Shown here: positions 31,635-40,203 of the stretch, piece after piece | Layout: every line of letters begins with the position of its first letter | Position numbering within the stretch: position 1 is the stretch's first letter | NCBI GenBank assembly: GCA_003222035.1 | Contig: QHUS01000050.1 | Span: forward strand, 1 to 43,063 | Direction of reading: 5' to 3' | DNA: 43,063 nucleotides | Source of the DNA: Gemmatimonadota bacterium | GTDB taxonomy: Bacteria > Gemmatimonadota > Gemmatimonadetes > Gemmatimonadales > GWC2-71-9 | Program-made: the position numbers and the translations under genes | The notes under the pieces: model-generated | The model's input: the letters and a program-made list of their open reading frames with translations, nothing else | Database searches by the model: none | What the model was told of the DNA's origin: nothing

Positions 31635-32959
31635 GCGGCTCCCTTGCCGAGCGAGGCGAGATAGCGAAGCGCCTTCAGGCCCGGGAGAAAAAAGTACGCG
31701 CCCCCGCGCACCGTGGTGAACGCCGGGAGGCCCGTGATTTTCCGCCGGACCGGGCGCTTCGGGATCTTGAACTCGAGCGTGCCATCCTGAGTCCCGATGA
31801 TCGGATCGCGCTCGTTGCCCAGCTCGTGAAAGTTGCGGTCGTTGATCCAGACGTTCTGGGCGAATTCGAACTGGCGGACCAGGCTCGCGCAGATAACGAA
31901 GGCGGCGATGCCGCGCTCCACGCCGTCGTCGGGCGCGCCTTCGGGGAGCGGTGGGCCGTAGGTGGCGCCGCGGCGGATCATCCGGCGGCGGTTAATGTTC
32001 GCCGCCGTGTCCCGCGGGTTCATGCGGCGAATGTGCGAGCCGAGCGGGACGGCGTAGCCGTGCGGATCCATTTCCTTGTAGTTGAAGTCGTTGTTGCGCT
32101 TCGGATCGGCGCCCAACGCCGGGTCGTCCTTGTCCGGTGCGAGGACCAACGGCGCGCCGCTACGCCACCGCCCCATGAGCTTTGCCGCCAGAAGCTCCTG
32201 TTCTTCGGGCGTCTTCCCGTGCTCGCGCAAGAAGTCGCGAAACTTCCCCACATGCTCCTCGAGGCGGCGATAGGCCATGTAGCTGCCGTTCTTGGACAGG
32301 ACCGCGGGCTGCGGCTGGTTGGCCGGCGGCCCATCCTCATCCGGATAACCGAGGATGAATTCTCCCGGTTTGAGCGGCGCGCCGGAGCCCGGGGTCGGCT
32401 CCTCACCGGACCCTTCGATGACCGGTTGCGACAGCCGATCGCGATACCCGAAGTGATCGTGCGCGTAGTCGAACGGCGGCGTCGCTTCGAGGTCGAGGGA
32501 GGAGAGGACCTCGACCCCCTTCGCCTTCGCGAGCAGCTTCTCGTGCTCCGCCTGACACCGCCCCCGCTCCGCCGCGTCCTTCGCAAACAAAATGGCGATC
32601 GCGTGCAGGTCGGTACTCGCCAGGCCGCCAGCCCACTGCGCGGGGGCGTTCGGACCTGTGTCCCCCAGCATCTCGGCCCGCGCCGCCATTCCCTGCTTGA
32701 ACTCCTCGGGAAAACTGGCGAGGGACTTCTCGTCCAGCCCGAGGGCGCGCAGCCCGTTCCAGGTGCATGCGACGGTGACCCAGCGAGCGTCCTGGGTAGG
32801 CCCGGCTCGGACCTGGGCGGCCGACTGCACCTTCTCACTGATCGCAGCCAACCAGTCGCGACCCGCGGCGGCGCTCTTGAAGGACAGGAACTCGTAGCGC
32901 CCCGTGAGTGCCGGCACACGGGTAATGAGAATATGCTGGATGTCGTCGAACTCGAGCAT
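31631..32959 (-). CDS. DyP-type heme peroxidase
   Basis: The 442-residue protein matches dye-decolorising peroxidases. It has two ferredoxin-like halves with the family marks: HFGYRDRLSQP (169-179; D174 is the catalytic aspartate, although the usual GxxDG glycine is R175), the heme histidine H309 in GSHIRRMNPRD and the distal arginine region NRRRMIRRG (323-331). No Tat or Sec signal is present, so it is cytoplasmic or exported by another route such as an encapsulin. DyPs oxidise dyes, phenols and sometimes lignin-like compounds with peroxide. It is the second gene of a five-gene unit, 17 bases after the ferredoxin-like gene. Confidence 0.92.
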   Translation of the reverse strand: MLEFDDIQHILITRVPALTGRYEFLSFKSAAAGRDWLAAISEKVQSAAQVRAGPTQDARWVTVACTWNGLRALGLDEKSLASFPEEFKQGMAARAEMLGDTGPNAPAQWAGGLASTDLHAIAILFAKDAAERGRCQAEHEKLLAKAKGVEVLSSLDLEATPPFDYAHDHFGYRDRLSQPVIEGSGEEPTPGSGAPLKPGEFILGYPDEDGPPANQPQPAVLSKNGSYMAYRRLEEHVGKFRDFLREHGKTPEEQELLAAKLMGRWRSGAPLVLAPDKDDPALGADPKRNNDFNYKEMDPHGYAVPLGSHIRRMNPRDTAANINRRRMIRRGATYGPPLPEGAPDDGVERGIAAFVICASLVRQFEFAQNVWINDRNFHELGNERDPIIGTQDGTLEFKIPKRPVRRKITGLPAFTTVRGGAYFFLPGLKALRYLASLGKGAA

Positions 32960-32976
32960 GCGGCGCGCGCCCCCGC

Positions 32977-33543
32977 CTACTGCATCTGATCGAGAGCGTC
33001 TGAGAACGCCGCCTTCAACCGCAGAGCCTTCTTGATTTCTTCCGCGCTGACGTAAGGGTACTCGCCGTACTCGAGAAAACTCGGCCGCTGATGCTCGCGC
33101 ACGAATTTCACGAAGGACTGCGCGTTCGTCTTCCAGTCCTCGGGGAACCCCTCGAGGTTCTCGAACACGGTGTTGATGCCGTACTTCCCGAAGAGAGCCA
33201 CCGCATCTTCCGTATACTTGTCGAAGTCGGTATCGAAGATGCCCTGGTACATGAAGTGAGTGTCCTTGCCGATGTCGAAGAGGACCCAGCGCAGATAATG
33301 CAGCTTGAGCACCGCCAGGCCATCCGGCAGATCGCGGATCGTCTGTTCGATCTTCTTCCCGTACTCACGGATCGCCGCTTCCCGCCCGGGTTTGATCTTG
33401 GCGATGATGGTGAAGCCGTAGTTGGCCGGCGTCTTGGGGAAGGTCGGGCCGTACCGCCCCTGCTCGACCTTGAAGTAGCCTTCCTTCGGGATCGCCATCG
33501 CGGCGGGTTTTGTCCAGTCTTCCTTCTTCGTTGCGTCGGACAT
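32977..33543 (-). CDS. Conserved ferredoxin-like fold protein in the DyP cassette
   Basis: The 188-residue protein has no signal peptide. The central part (YGFTIIAKIKPGREAAIREY, LPDGLAVLKLHYLRWVLFDI, HFMYQGIFDTDFDKYTEDAV) resembles the dimeric alpha-beta barrel/ferredoxin-like fold used by EthD proteins, and also by DyP halves. It is the first gene of the cassette; a 128-base spacer with no gene separates it from the propeller gene upstream. It could bind a hydrophobic substrate or act as an accessory to the peroxidase. Function unknown. Confidence 0.82.
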   Translation of the reverse strand: MSDATKKEDWTKPAAMAIPKEGYFKVEQGRYGPTFPKTPANYGFTIIAKIKPGREAAIREYGKKIEQTIRDLPDGLAVLKLHYLRWVLFDIGKDTHFMYQGIFDTDFDKYTEDAVALFGKYGINTVFENLEGFPEDWKTNAQSFVKFVREHQRPSFLEYGEYPYVSAEEIKKALRLKAAFSDALDQMQ

Positions 33544-33671
33544 GTTGAGACCCCTGATGTGAGTGGTGGACGAGCGGCCGATGCGGCGATCGTCCAGCGT
33601 ATCACATTCAGCCTAGGGCGGGAGCGGCGCAGGAGTATTGGACGAAGGTGCAACCCGAAGCGACGGAGCGC

Positions 33672-34652
33672 CTAGGGCGTCGCCTTCAAGTCGATCCTGC
33701 CGAGCCGCTGGACCCCGCTCTCCGCGAGCCAGAGCCGCGCCCGCGCGGAGTCCACGGCCATGTTGCGCACCACGGAGCCGCGGGTCGGGATCGCGACCGT
33801 CTCCGTGCGCTCCGTCGCGGGATCGAACGCGACGATCTGGTCGCGTCCGGACTCGTCGTACCAGACGCGCCCGTCCGTTCCGATCGCGATGCCGTAGGGC
33901 GCGCTGCCGGCGCCGCCGGGGCTGTCAAAGTCGCGTACCTGGCCCGTGGCCGGATCGAGCCGGCCGAGCTTGCCGCGCGCGTAGTCCGTATACCAGACGA
34001 TGCCTTTCGCGTCGACCGCGAGCCGACGCGGGCGGGCGCCCGATTCGGGCAGCACGAACTCGCGCAGCGCCCCGTCCGCCGGATTAATGCGGCCCAGCTT
34101 GTTCGTGCCGAACTCCGCCATCCAGATCGCACCGTCCGGGCCGGCGACCAACCCGTAGGGGTGCGCGCGGGCGGTGGGTACGGGAAAGACCTTCACCTGA
34201 CCTGTGCCGGGGTCGAGCACTCCGTACAGGTTCGCCCCTTGAGCCGTGAACCAGACCTTCCCCTGGTGAAAGAGCGGCGTGTGGGGGTCGCGCGCTTCGG
34301 AGGGCATCACGAACTCCTTGATCGCGCCGGTCGCGGCGTCCACGCGGCCAAGTCTTCCCGTGAAATTCGCCGTGTACCACACGCCTCCATCCGGTGCGAC
34401 CACGATCCCGTGTGGCCCTGAAGCCGGAGTGGGTGTCGGATAGTCCGTCACCTTTCCCGTGACGGGATCGAGCCGGCCGATAAAGCTGTTGGCCTGGTCC
34501 GTGTACCATACGATCCCGTCACGCCCGACCGCCGGATCGTGCGGGAACGCGTGGGGCCGGGGCAGCGGGTACTCGACGATCGTCGGAGCATGAGCCGCGA
34601 GGAGGAGCCCGACCGCCGAGCAACCGACCAAGCGCCCGAAGATGTGTGTCAT
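33672..34652 (-). CDS. Virginiamycin B lyase-like/NHL beta-propeller protein, secreted
   Basis: The 326-residue protein has a short signal peptide (MTHIFGRLVGCSAVGLLLAA) and then six to seven ~42-residue propeller repeats built on GIVVAPDGGVWYTANFTGRLGR and LDPATGQVRDFDSP units. This is the Vgb-like streptogramin lyase fold. Most such secreted members are not true lyases but sugar-, peptide- or ligand-binding propellers. It starts 20 bases after the DUF1579 stop, so the two form a unit upstream of the DyP cassette. Confidence 0.88.
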   Translation of the reverse strand: MTHIFGRLVGCSAVGLLLAAHAPTIVEYPLPRPHAFPHDPAVGRDGIVWYTDQANSFIGRLDPVTGKVTDYPTPTPASGPHGIVVAPDGGVWYTANFTGRLGRVDAATGAIKEFVMPSEARDPHTPLFHQGKVWFTAQGANLYGVLDPGTGQVKVFPVPTARAHPYGLVAGPDGAIWMAEFGTNKLGRINPADGALREFVLPESGARPRRLAVDAKGIVWYTDYARGKLGRLDPATGQVRDFDSPGGAGSAPYGIAIGTDGRVWYDESGRDQIVAFDPATERTETVAIPTRGSVVRNMAVDSARARLWLAESGVQRLGRIDLKATP

Positions 34653-34672
34653 GACCTGGTCTCCTGTCTCAT

Positions 34673-35218
34673 CTACTTCACGCGCGTCTCGGTCCCCTCC
34701 GCCACCAGCATCTTGGGCCCACCGGCGACCGACATCTCCCACTTCCAGGTGTAGCTGTCGGGCGAGGTCACCTTGACCACGTAGCTCCCCTTCACCTGCT
34801 TCCCGCCCATCAGGGACTCGCCTTCCCAGCTCCACGTGTCGCCCGCAACCTGACCATACGCCATGTCGCCGCCCATACCGGCATTGTCGATGCCGTAATA
34901 CGTGTAGCGCTTGCGCTCGGTCGAGTATCCCAGGATGCCGAGCCCATGGTTGTCCCCCATCGGACCCTTGCCGTCCCCGCGGCACACCAGATAGAAGCCG
35001 CCGGGAAACCACTCGCAGTTCGACGTGCCGGTCATCTTGCCGCCGGCACCCAGCGGACCGGGCTTCATGTCGGCGACCTCGTTCCAGCGGCCCGCGAAAT
35101 AGGCCAGCTTCTGGTGCTCGGGGCCGGGCTTCGGTGCGGCTGGGGGGGCTTGTGCGATCAGGGCCGACGCGGCGAGCGACGCGACGGCGGCGGAGACGAA
35201 AGCGATCGCGATCTTCAT
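34673..35218 (-). CDS. DUF1579 family secreted protein
   Basis: The ATG at 35218 is preceded by AGGAGG and gives 181 residues. Residues 1-24 form a signal peptide ending ALIAQA. The mature part has the DUF1579 pattern: HQKLAYFAGRWNEVADM, EWFPGGFYLVCRG, LGYSTERKRYTYYGID and WEGESLMGGK, a lipocalin-like barrel of unknown ligand. It is followed by the propeller gene on the same strand and is divergent from the acyl-CoA synthetase. Confidence 0.9.
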   Translation of the reverse strand: MKIAIAFVSAAVASLAASALIAQAPPAAPKPGPEHQKLAYFAGRWNEVADMKPGPLGAGGKMTGTSNCEWFPGGFYLVCRGDGKGPMGDNHGLGILGYSTERKRYTYYGIDNAGMGGDMAYGQVAGDTWSWEGESLMGGKQVKGSYVVKVTSPDSYTWKWEMSVAGGPKMLVAEGTETRVK

Positions 35219-35304
35219 GGGAGGCCTCCTGATGTAGAGGGGGCGAAAACATACGCCCGCCGCACGTCTACCGCCACCACGGTTGACGAGGTGCGCACCG
35301 GCCG

Positions 35305-35319
35305 GTAAGTCTTGCTTAC
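35305..35319. promoter_or_regulatory. 15-bp inverted repeat in the divergent spacer
   Basis: GTAAGTCTTGCTTAC has 5-bp arms around a 5-base centre, 15 bases upstream of the acyl-CoA synthetase start and in the spacer shared with DUF1579. It could be a dimeric repressor site. A second GGGCG...CGCCC inverted repeat lies at 35241-35258. Both are short. Confidence 0.3.
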
Positions 35320-35334
35320 ACTCCTCGGCGCGAG

Positions 35335-36912
35335 GTGGGCGTGATTCTTCGGAGTCCGTATCCCGACGTGCGGGTGCCGGACGTCCCGCTGCATCGCTTT
35401 GTGCTGGCGAGGGCAAGCGCGCTCGGTGAGAAACCCGCGTTGATCGACGGACCCACCGGCCGCACCGTGTCCTACCGCCAGCTCGGCGCCGCGGTGGAGC
35501 GCGTCGCGGCGGGACTCGCCGCCTACGGGTTCAAGAAAGGCGACGTGCTCGGCCTGTTCGCGCCGAACTGCCCCGAGTTTGCGCTCGTCTTCCACGGCAC
35601 CCTGGCCGCGGGCGGCGTCGTGACCACCGTCAACTCGCTCTCGACCGCGCAGGACCTGCAGTTTCAGCTCCTCGATGCCGGGGCGCGCTTCCTCGTAACC
35701 GTCGCGTCGTTTCTCGATCGCGCGGTCCCCGCTGCTGGACTCGCGGGAATCGAGCGACTGTTCGTGTTAGGCGACGCACCGGGGTCGCCGGGGACGATCC
35801 CAATGGGCGCGCTGCTCGGCACCGCGGCGCCTGCGCCGGATATCAGCTTCGAGCCGGGCAGGGACATCGCGGCCCTGCCGTATTCGAGCGGCACGACCGG
35901 CCTCCCCAAGGGGGTAATGCTGACGCACCGCAATCTCGTGGCCAATCTGGTCCAGACCGCCGTCCTACATGCGATCGAGGAAACAGATCGGATCATCCTC
36001 GTGCTGCCGCTCTTTCACATCTACGGGTTGCAGGTCGTTCTGAACCTCGGGCTGTGTGCAGGGGCGACGCTCGTCACCATGCCCCGCTTCGAGCTCGAGG
36101 CGTTCCTCGGGCTGATCCAACAGCAGCGGATCACTCGCGCGTTCGTCGTGCCGCCGATCGTGCTCGCGCTCGCGAGGCAGCCGCTGGTGGACCAGTACGA
36201 CATTTCGAGCGTGACGGCGATGATGTCCGGTGCAGCGCCGCTCGACGCCGAGCTGGAGACTGCGTGCGCCAGGCGGGTCGGCTGTCGGATGGTTCAGGGC
36301 TATGGGCTCACGGAGGCGAGCCCGGTCACCCATGCCAACCCGGCCGAGCCCGGGAAAACAAAGCCCGGAACGGTGGGGCTGTTGGTTCCGAACACCGAAT
36401 GCCAGATCGTCGATCCGGCCGGCGGTGGTGAGCTGGCGCGGAGCGAGGACGGGGAGCTCTGGATCCGCGGGCCTCAAGTCATGCGGGGATACTTGAACAA
36501 CCCGGAAGCCACGGCTGCCATGCTCGATCAGGAGGGCTGGCTCCACACGGGCGACATCGGTCACGCAGATCAGGACGGCTACTTCACGATCGTCGATCGG
36601 CTGAAGGAGCTGATCAAGTACAAGGGCTTCCAGGTAGCGCCCGCCGAGCTCGAGGCAGTGCTGCGCAGCCATCCCGCCGTAGCCGATGCGGCGGTGATAC
36701 CGCTGGCCGATGACGAGTGTGGCGAGGTTCCGAAAGCCTTCGTGGTGCTGCGGGGCCAAGCGTCGCCCGCGGACCTGATGGCGTACGTGGGCGAGCGGGT
36801 GGCGCCCTACAAGAAGATCCGCGCCGTGGAGCTGATCGACGCGATTCCCAAGTCACCGTCGGGCAAGATCCTGAGGCGTGTGCTCCGCGAGCGGGAGCAC
36901 GCGGTCCAGTAA
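35335..36912 (+). CDS. Acyl-CoA synthetase, 4-coumarate-CoA ligase-like
   Basis: The 525-residue adenylate-forming enzyme begins at GTG 35335. It has box I LPYSSGTTGLPKGV (181-194), YGLTEASP, the GELWIRG segment, the hinge region GWLHTGDIG and IVDRLKELIKYKGFQVAPAELE, and the catalytic lysine K511 in PKSPSGKILRR. Such enzymes activate aromatic or fatty acids to CoA thioesters through an acyl-adenylate. The motif set resembles 4-coumarate/aryl-CoA ligases more than long-chain fatty acid ligases, but the substrate is not readable. It stands alone, convergent with the permease. Confidence 0.93.
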   Translation: MGVILRSPYPDVRVPDVPLHRFVLARASALGEKPALIDGPTGRTVSYRQLGAAVERVAAGLAAYGFKKGDVLGLFAPNCPEFALVFHGTLAAGGVVTTVNSLSTAQDLQFQLLDAGARFLVTVASFLDRAVPAAGLAGIERLFVLGDAPGSPGTIPMGALLGTAAPAPDISFEPGRDIAALPYSSGTTGLPKGVMLTHRNLVANLVQTAVLHAIEETDRIILVLPLFHIYGLQVVLNLGLCAGATLVTMPRFELEAFLGLIQQQRITRAFVVPPIVLALARQPLVDQYDISSVTAMMSGAAPLDAELETACARRVGCRMVQGYGLTEASPVTHANPAEPGKTKPGTVGLLVPNTECQIVDPAGGGELARSEDGELWIRGPQVMRGYLNNPEATAAMLDQEGWLHTGDIGHADQDGYFTIVDRLKELIKYKGFQVAPAELEAVLRSHPAVADAAVIPLADDECGEVPKAFVVLRGQASPADLMAYVGERVAPYKKIRAVELIDAIPKSPSGKILRRVLREREHAVQ

Positions 36913-36929
36913 CGGTCGGACAGTCCTGT

Positions 36930-38279
36930 CTATCCAAACGGCCATGTTCTCCCCCGCCACGACCACAGCGCAAACCCGGCCACGCCGCCGGCCAGCGCGA
37001 CAAACCCGAGCAACAGGATCGGCGGCTGCGTCGTGGCGAACAGGAACACCCAGCCCACCAGTGCGATCGCGAGCGGCAGAGGATAAAGCCAGATGCGATA
37101 GGGCCGCGGCAGGTCGGGGCGGTGGCGCCGCAGCAGCACGACGGCGCCGATCTGGCCGATGAACTGCACCACGATGCGCGTGACCAGCAGGGCGTCGATC
37201 ACGGCGCCCAGCGACAATGCGCTGCACGCGATCGCGATCACGCCCAGCACCAGCAGCGAGACGTGGGGGAACTGTCCCGTGGGGTGGAGTCGGGCGAACG
37301 GCTTGAAGAAATATCCCTCCCGCGCCGCGGCGTACGGGATGCGCGAGTAGCCGAGCAGCAGCGCGAATACCGAAGCGAACGCCGTCCACAGGATGAGGAG
37401 CGTGAACCAGGCCGCGACCCTGGGCCCGTAGATGCGCTGCATGAAGATCGAGACGACGAATCCAGACGCCGGCTTCTCCTGGGCCGGGACGAACTCGCGC
37501 CAGGGCACCACCCCGATCACCGAGAGATTGACCGCGAGATAAATCGCGGCGACGGCGATCGTGCTGATCAGGATCGAGCGGGGGATGACCCGGCCCGGAT
37601 CGCGCACCTCGTCGCCGATGTTGCAGACATTGTAATAGCCGAGGTAGTCGTACACGCCGATGCGTGAGGCGGCGCCCAGGCCGAAGAGGAATCCCAGCGA
37701 AAATCCGAACGCGCCCGGTGGAAAGTCGAACGCCCGGCGCGCATCGAAGTGCAGCGCGCCGGTGGCCATCACGGCGGCCACCGTCACCAGCGTCCCTACC
37801 CAGAGGCTCAGCGTGATCGTCGCGATGGAGTCGATGCGGCGGTACAGCAACACCACGTTCAGGATGCCGACGACCGCGGCGATCGCGAGCGCCCCGTGGG
37901 CCGTCAGCTTCGGCCAGATGTAGCCCGCGTATTGCGCGAACCCGATGTACCCGGACGCGATCTCGAGCGGCCCGCTCAAGATGAACTGCCAGATGAACAG
38001 GAAGCCGACCAGCCGTCCCCACGTCGCCGGTCCGTACGCCTCGACCAGATAGCGGAACGAGCCGCCTGAGCCCGGGAGCGCGGCGCCCAGCTCGCTCCAG
38101 ATCATCCCGTCCGCCACGACGAGCACGAGCGCGACGACCCACCCCAGCATCGCTTGTGGCCCGCCGAGCGCGGACATCAAAAGAGGGATCGTGATGAACG
38201 GCCCGATCCCCATCATGTTGATCATGTTCAGCGCCGTCGCGTGCACGGTGCCGAACCGGCGGGTCAGCGCCTCAGTCAC
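36930..38279 (-). CDS. APC-family amino acid permease
   Basis: The GTG at 38277-38279 overlaps the stop of the AlkZ-like gene as GTGA and gives 449 residues; the long in-frame extension upstream belongs to the overlapping gene. There are about 12 membrane helices. The first, ALNMINMMGIGPFITIP, and the GSGGSFRYLVEAYGP loop are typical of the APC superfamily (L-type amino acid/polyamine antiporters). The central helix LGFLFGLGAASRIGVYDYLGYYNVCNIGDEV is also typical in position. It probably exchanges amino acids or amines across the inner membrane; the specificity is not known. Confidence 0.9.
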   Translation of the reverse strand: MTEALTRRFGTVHATALNMINMMGIGPFITIPLLMSALGGPQAMLGWVVALVLVVADGMIWSELGAALPGSGGSFRYLVEAYGPATWGRLVGFLFIWQFILSGPLEIASGYIGFAQYAGYIWPKLTAHGALAIAAVVGILNVVLLYRRIDSIATITLSLWVGTLVTVAAVMATGALHFDARRAFDFPPGAFGFSLGFLFGLGAASRIGVYDYLGYYNVCNIGDEVRDPGRVIPRSILISTIAVAAIYLAVNLSVIGVVPWREFVPAQEKPASGFVVSIFMQRIYGPRVAAWFTLLILWTAFASVFALLLGYSRIPYAAAREGYFFKPFARLHPTGQFPHVSLLVLGVIAIACSALSLGAVIDALLVTRIVVQFIGQIGAVVLLRRHRPDLPRPYRIWLYPLPLAIALVGWVFLFATTQPPILLLGFVALAGGVAGFALWSWRGRTWPFG

Positions 38280-39379
38280 GTTCCCAGCTCCACCCGCAGA
38301 CCCAGAAAGCGGCCCAACCCCCGTGCGGCCGACGCCACCGCCTTCCGCTCGGCCCCCGTGAGGCTGGTCAGGAGGCGCAATCGAATCGCGACGGTCGTGG
38401 TCGTCAGTGTCCGGCTCCACCGGCCGACGACTTGACCGTCGACGACCACGATGTGAGGCGGCAGGGCATCACGCATCATGACCGCGGGCGCGCCCAGCCG
38501 CTGCTCGATCGCGCTGCGATTCTTGAAGCCGATGAAGTACTCGTCGTAGTTGGGCAGCAAATGAGCCATGACCGACGATTTGCGCTGCGATCGCGCCCGC
38601 GCGTCGGACCAGTAGGTCTCGTCGCCGATGACCTCGCGCTCGAGGCTCTGGCCGGCGATCTGTACGCCCCGGCTCGCGTCGGCAACCGTCAACCCGGACC
38701 ACCAGGCGAAATCCTTCAGGGTCGCCGGTCCGCGTGTCACAAAGTATCTCCTGGTCAGCTCGAGCAGCGCTGCATCGCGATCGGGGGAGTGGGCGGGGGC
38801 GGGCGGGACGCGCTCCTCGAGCAGCGCGTACGTGGCCTGCTTGCCGCGCCGTGCCCCGCTGCACACGACGGCGTCGAGCTCCGCGCGCATCAGCAGATGG
38901 CCGAGGCGCTGAGATCTTGTCTCGCCGACGCGGGCGCGGCGCAGCACCTGCCCGAGCTCCGAGCGCGTCAGCTCGTGGCCGCCGCGTAACGCGCGCGTGA
39001 GCGCGGCGTGACTCCGCCGGAATACGGCGTCGTCGAGCTCCAGCTGCCGGTCATAGTAGGCCATGGCTGCCTTTACCCGGCGCGCGGTCAGGGCCAGCAT
39101 CCACCGAATGTCGGCCGCCGTGACGAAGTGCCAGGTGGGACGCAGCACATGCGTGCGGAGAATCGCTCCCTCGCGCAGCGCCCGCTCGACCGCCGCATCG
39201 CCGACGCGGCCCCGGGTGCGCATGCCAACGGCCCACTTGGCGCCGGCATAGTCCTGGGCTTGAACGGCGCCGAGCCGGCGCACCACATCGGCCGGCTGTC
39301 TGAGGGTGGATGTGAGGAGGTGTTGATGCGCCAGTCGACGGTGGGCGATGTCCACGCGAGGGGAGCGAGTGCCGGTCAT
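38276..39379 (-). CDS. AlkZ-like winged-helix DNA glycosylase family protein (HTH_42)
   Basis: From the ATG at 39379 the protein has 367 residues, typical of the HTH_42/AlkZ family. The QxQ motif of AlkZ/YcaQ glycosylases is present as Q40-A-Q42 in LGAVQAQDYAGAKWAVG. Three winged-helix segments are suggested by RTHVLRPTWHFVTAADIRWML, GATLKDFAWWSGLT-like and LPNYDEYFIGFKNR patterns. Family members unhook DNA crosslinks or remove alkylated bases. Its stop overlaps the permease start as GTGA. It is divergent from the DUF2461 gene. Confidence 0.87.
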   Translation of the reverse strand: MTGTRSPRVDIAHRRLAHQHLLTSTLRQPADVVRRLGAVQAQDYAGAKWAVGMRTRGRVGDAAVERALREGAILRTHVLRPTWHFVTAADIRWMLALTARRVKAAMAYYDRQLELDDAVFRRSHAALTRALRGGHELTRSELGQVLRRARVGETRSQRLGHLLMRAELDAVVCSGARRGKQATYALLEERVPPAPAHSPDRDAALLELTRRYFVTRGPATLKDFAWWSGLTVADASRGVQIAGQSLEREVIGDETYWSDARARSQRKSSVMAHLLPNYDEYFIGFKNRSAIEQRLGAPAVMMRDALPPHIVVVDGQVVGRWSRTLTTTTVAIRLRLLTSLTGAERKAVASAARGLGRFLGLRVELGT

Positions 39380-39519
39380 CGGCTCGATGCTAGCCCCGGT
39401 GAGACGGACGAGCAAGAATGCCCGGTTGACGCCCCGCGCGTCGACGCATAGATAGACGCGAATGGCCTTCACGCCCGTCACCCTCCAACGCCAAGCCTTG
39501 GTTCGAGGCCAACCGCGCC

Positions 39520-40143
39520 GTGTACGAGCAGGAAGTCCGCACGCCGATGCGGGTGCTGATCGAGGACATGGACGTGCGCCTGGCCCGGTTCGCGCCCGAG
39601 ATCACCGGCGATCCCAAGCGGTCGATGTTCCGGATTTATCGGGACATTCGATTCTCGAAGGACAAGTCGCCGTACAAGACGAACGCCGGCTGCTGGTTCT
39701 GGCATCGGGACGCCGATTCGCGTGTGGGCGACAACGCGGAAGGAGGCGGCGCCGGCTTCTACTTTCACCTGCAGCCTGGGAGCTCCTTTACGGGCGCGGG
39801 AATCTGGATGCCGCCGCGGCCGCTCCTGAACAAGGTGCGCGACGCCATCGCCGAGGACCCACCCGGGTTCGAGCGGGTCGTGACGCAGCCGGGGTTCGTG
39901 CGGCGCTTTGGCGGCCTGGATGACGAGGCCGTGCTCAAGCGGATGCCACGCGGCTTTCCCGAGGCGCACCCCGCGGCGCGGTGGCTCAAGTACCAGTCCT
40001 TCGTAGCGGGCAAAGCCATACGCGACAAGCAGGTGACGAGCGCGCGGCTGCCCGCGTTGCTCGAGGACGAGTTCGCCCGGCTGCTCCCCCTCGTCCGCTG
40101 GCTGAACGGCGCGCTCGGCCTCCGGACGGCGACGCGCCGCTGA
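39520..40143 (+). CDS. DUF2461 (TIGR02453) family protein with disrupted N-terminus
   Basis: The 207-residue frame from GTG 39520 covers most of the DUF2461 fold: MFRIYRDIRFSKDKSPYKTN, GAGFYFHLQPGSSFTGAGIW and the C-terminal helices. The expected first residues are out of frame: MAFTPVT is encoded from an ATG at 39462, while NAKPWFEANRAVYEQEVRTP is in the frame of 39520, without a start codon upstream of the GTG. Around ten residues that usually lie between these segments are missing. Either an indel near 39480-39490 broke the start and the GTG is used, or the sequence contains an error. Function of the family is unknown. Confidence 0.8.
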   Translation: MYEQEVRTPMRVLIEDMDVRLARFAPEITGDPKRSMFRIYRDIRFSKDKSPYKTNAGCWFWHRDADSRVGDNAEGGGAGFYFHLQPGSSFTGAGIWMPPRPLLNKVRDAIAEDPPGFERVVTQPGFVRRFGGLDDEAVLKRMPRGFPEAHPAARWLKYQSFVAGKAIRDKQVTSARLPALLEDEFARLLPLVRWLNGALGLRTATRR

Positions 40144-40203
40144 CCGAAACAACCCTTTGGTAGGTCGCGTCATCTAACTGGCAACCCTTCATCAGCGCGC
40201 CTC

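Noticed and set aside
36913..36929. GGACAG-TC-CTGTC hairpin between the synthetase and the permease
   Set aside because: The two-base loop is too tight for a normal terminator and there is no T-run.
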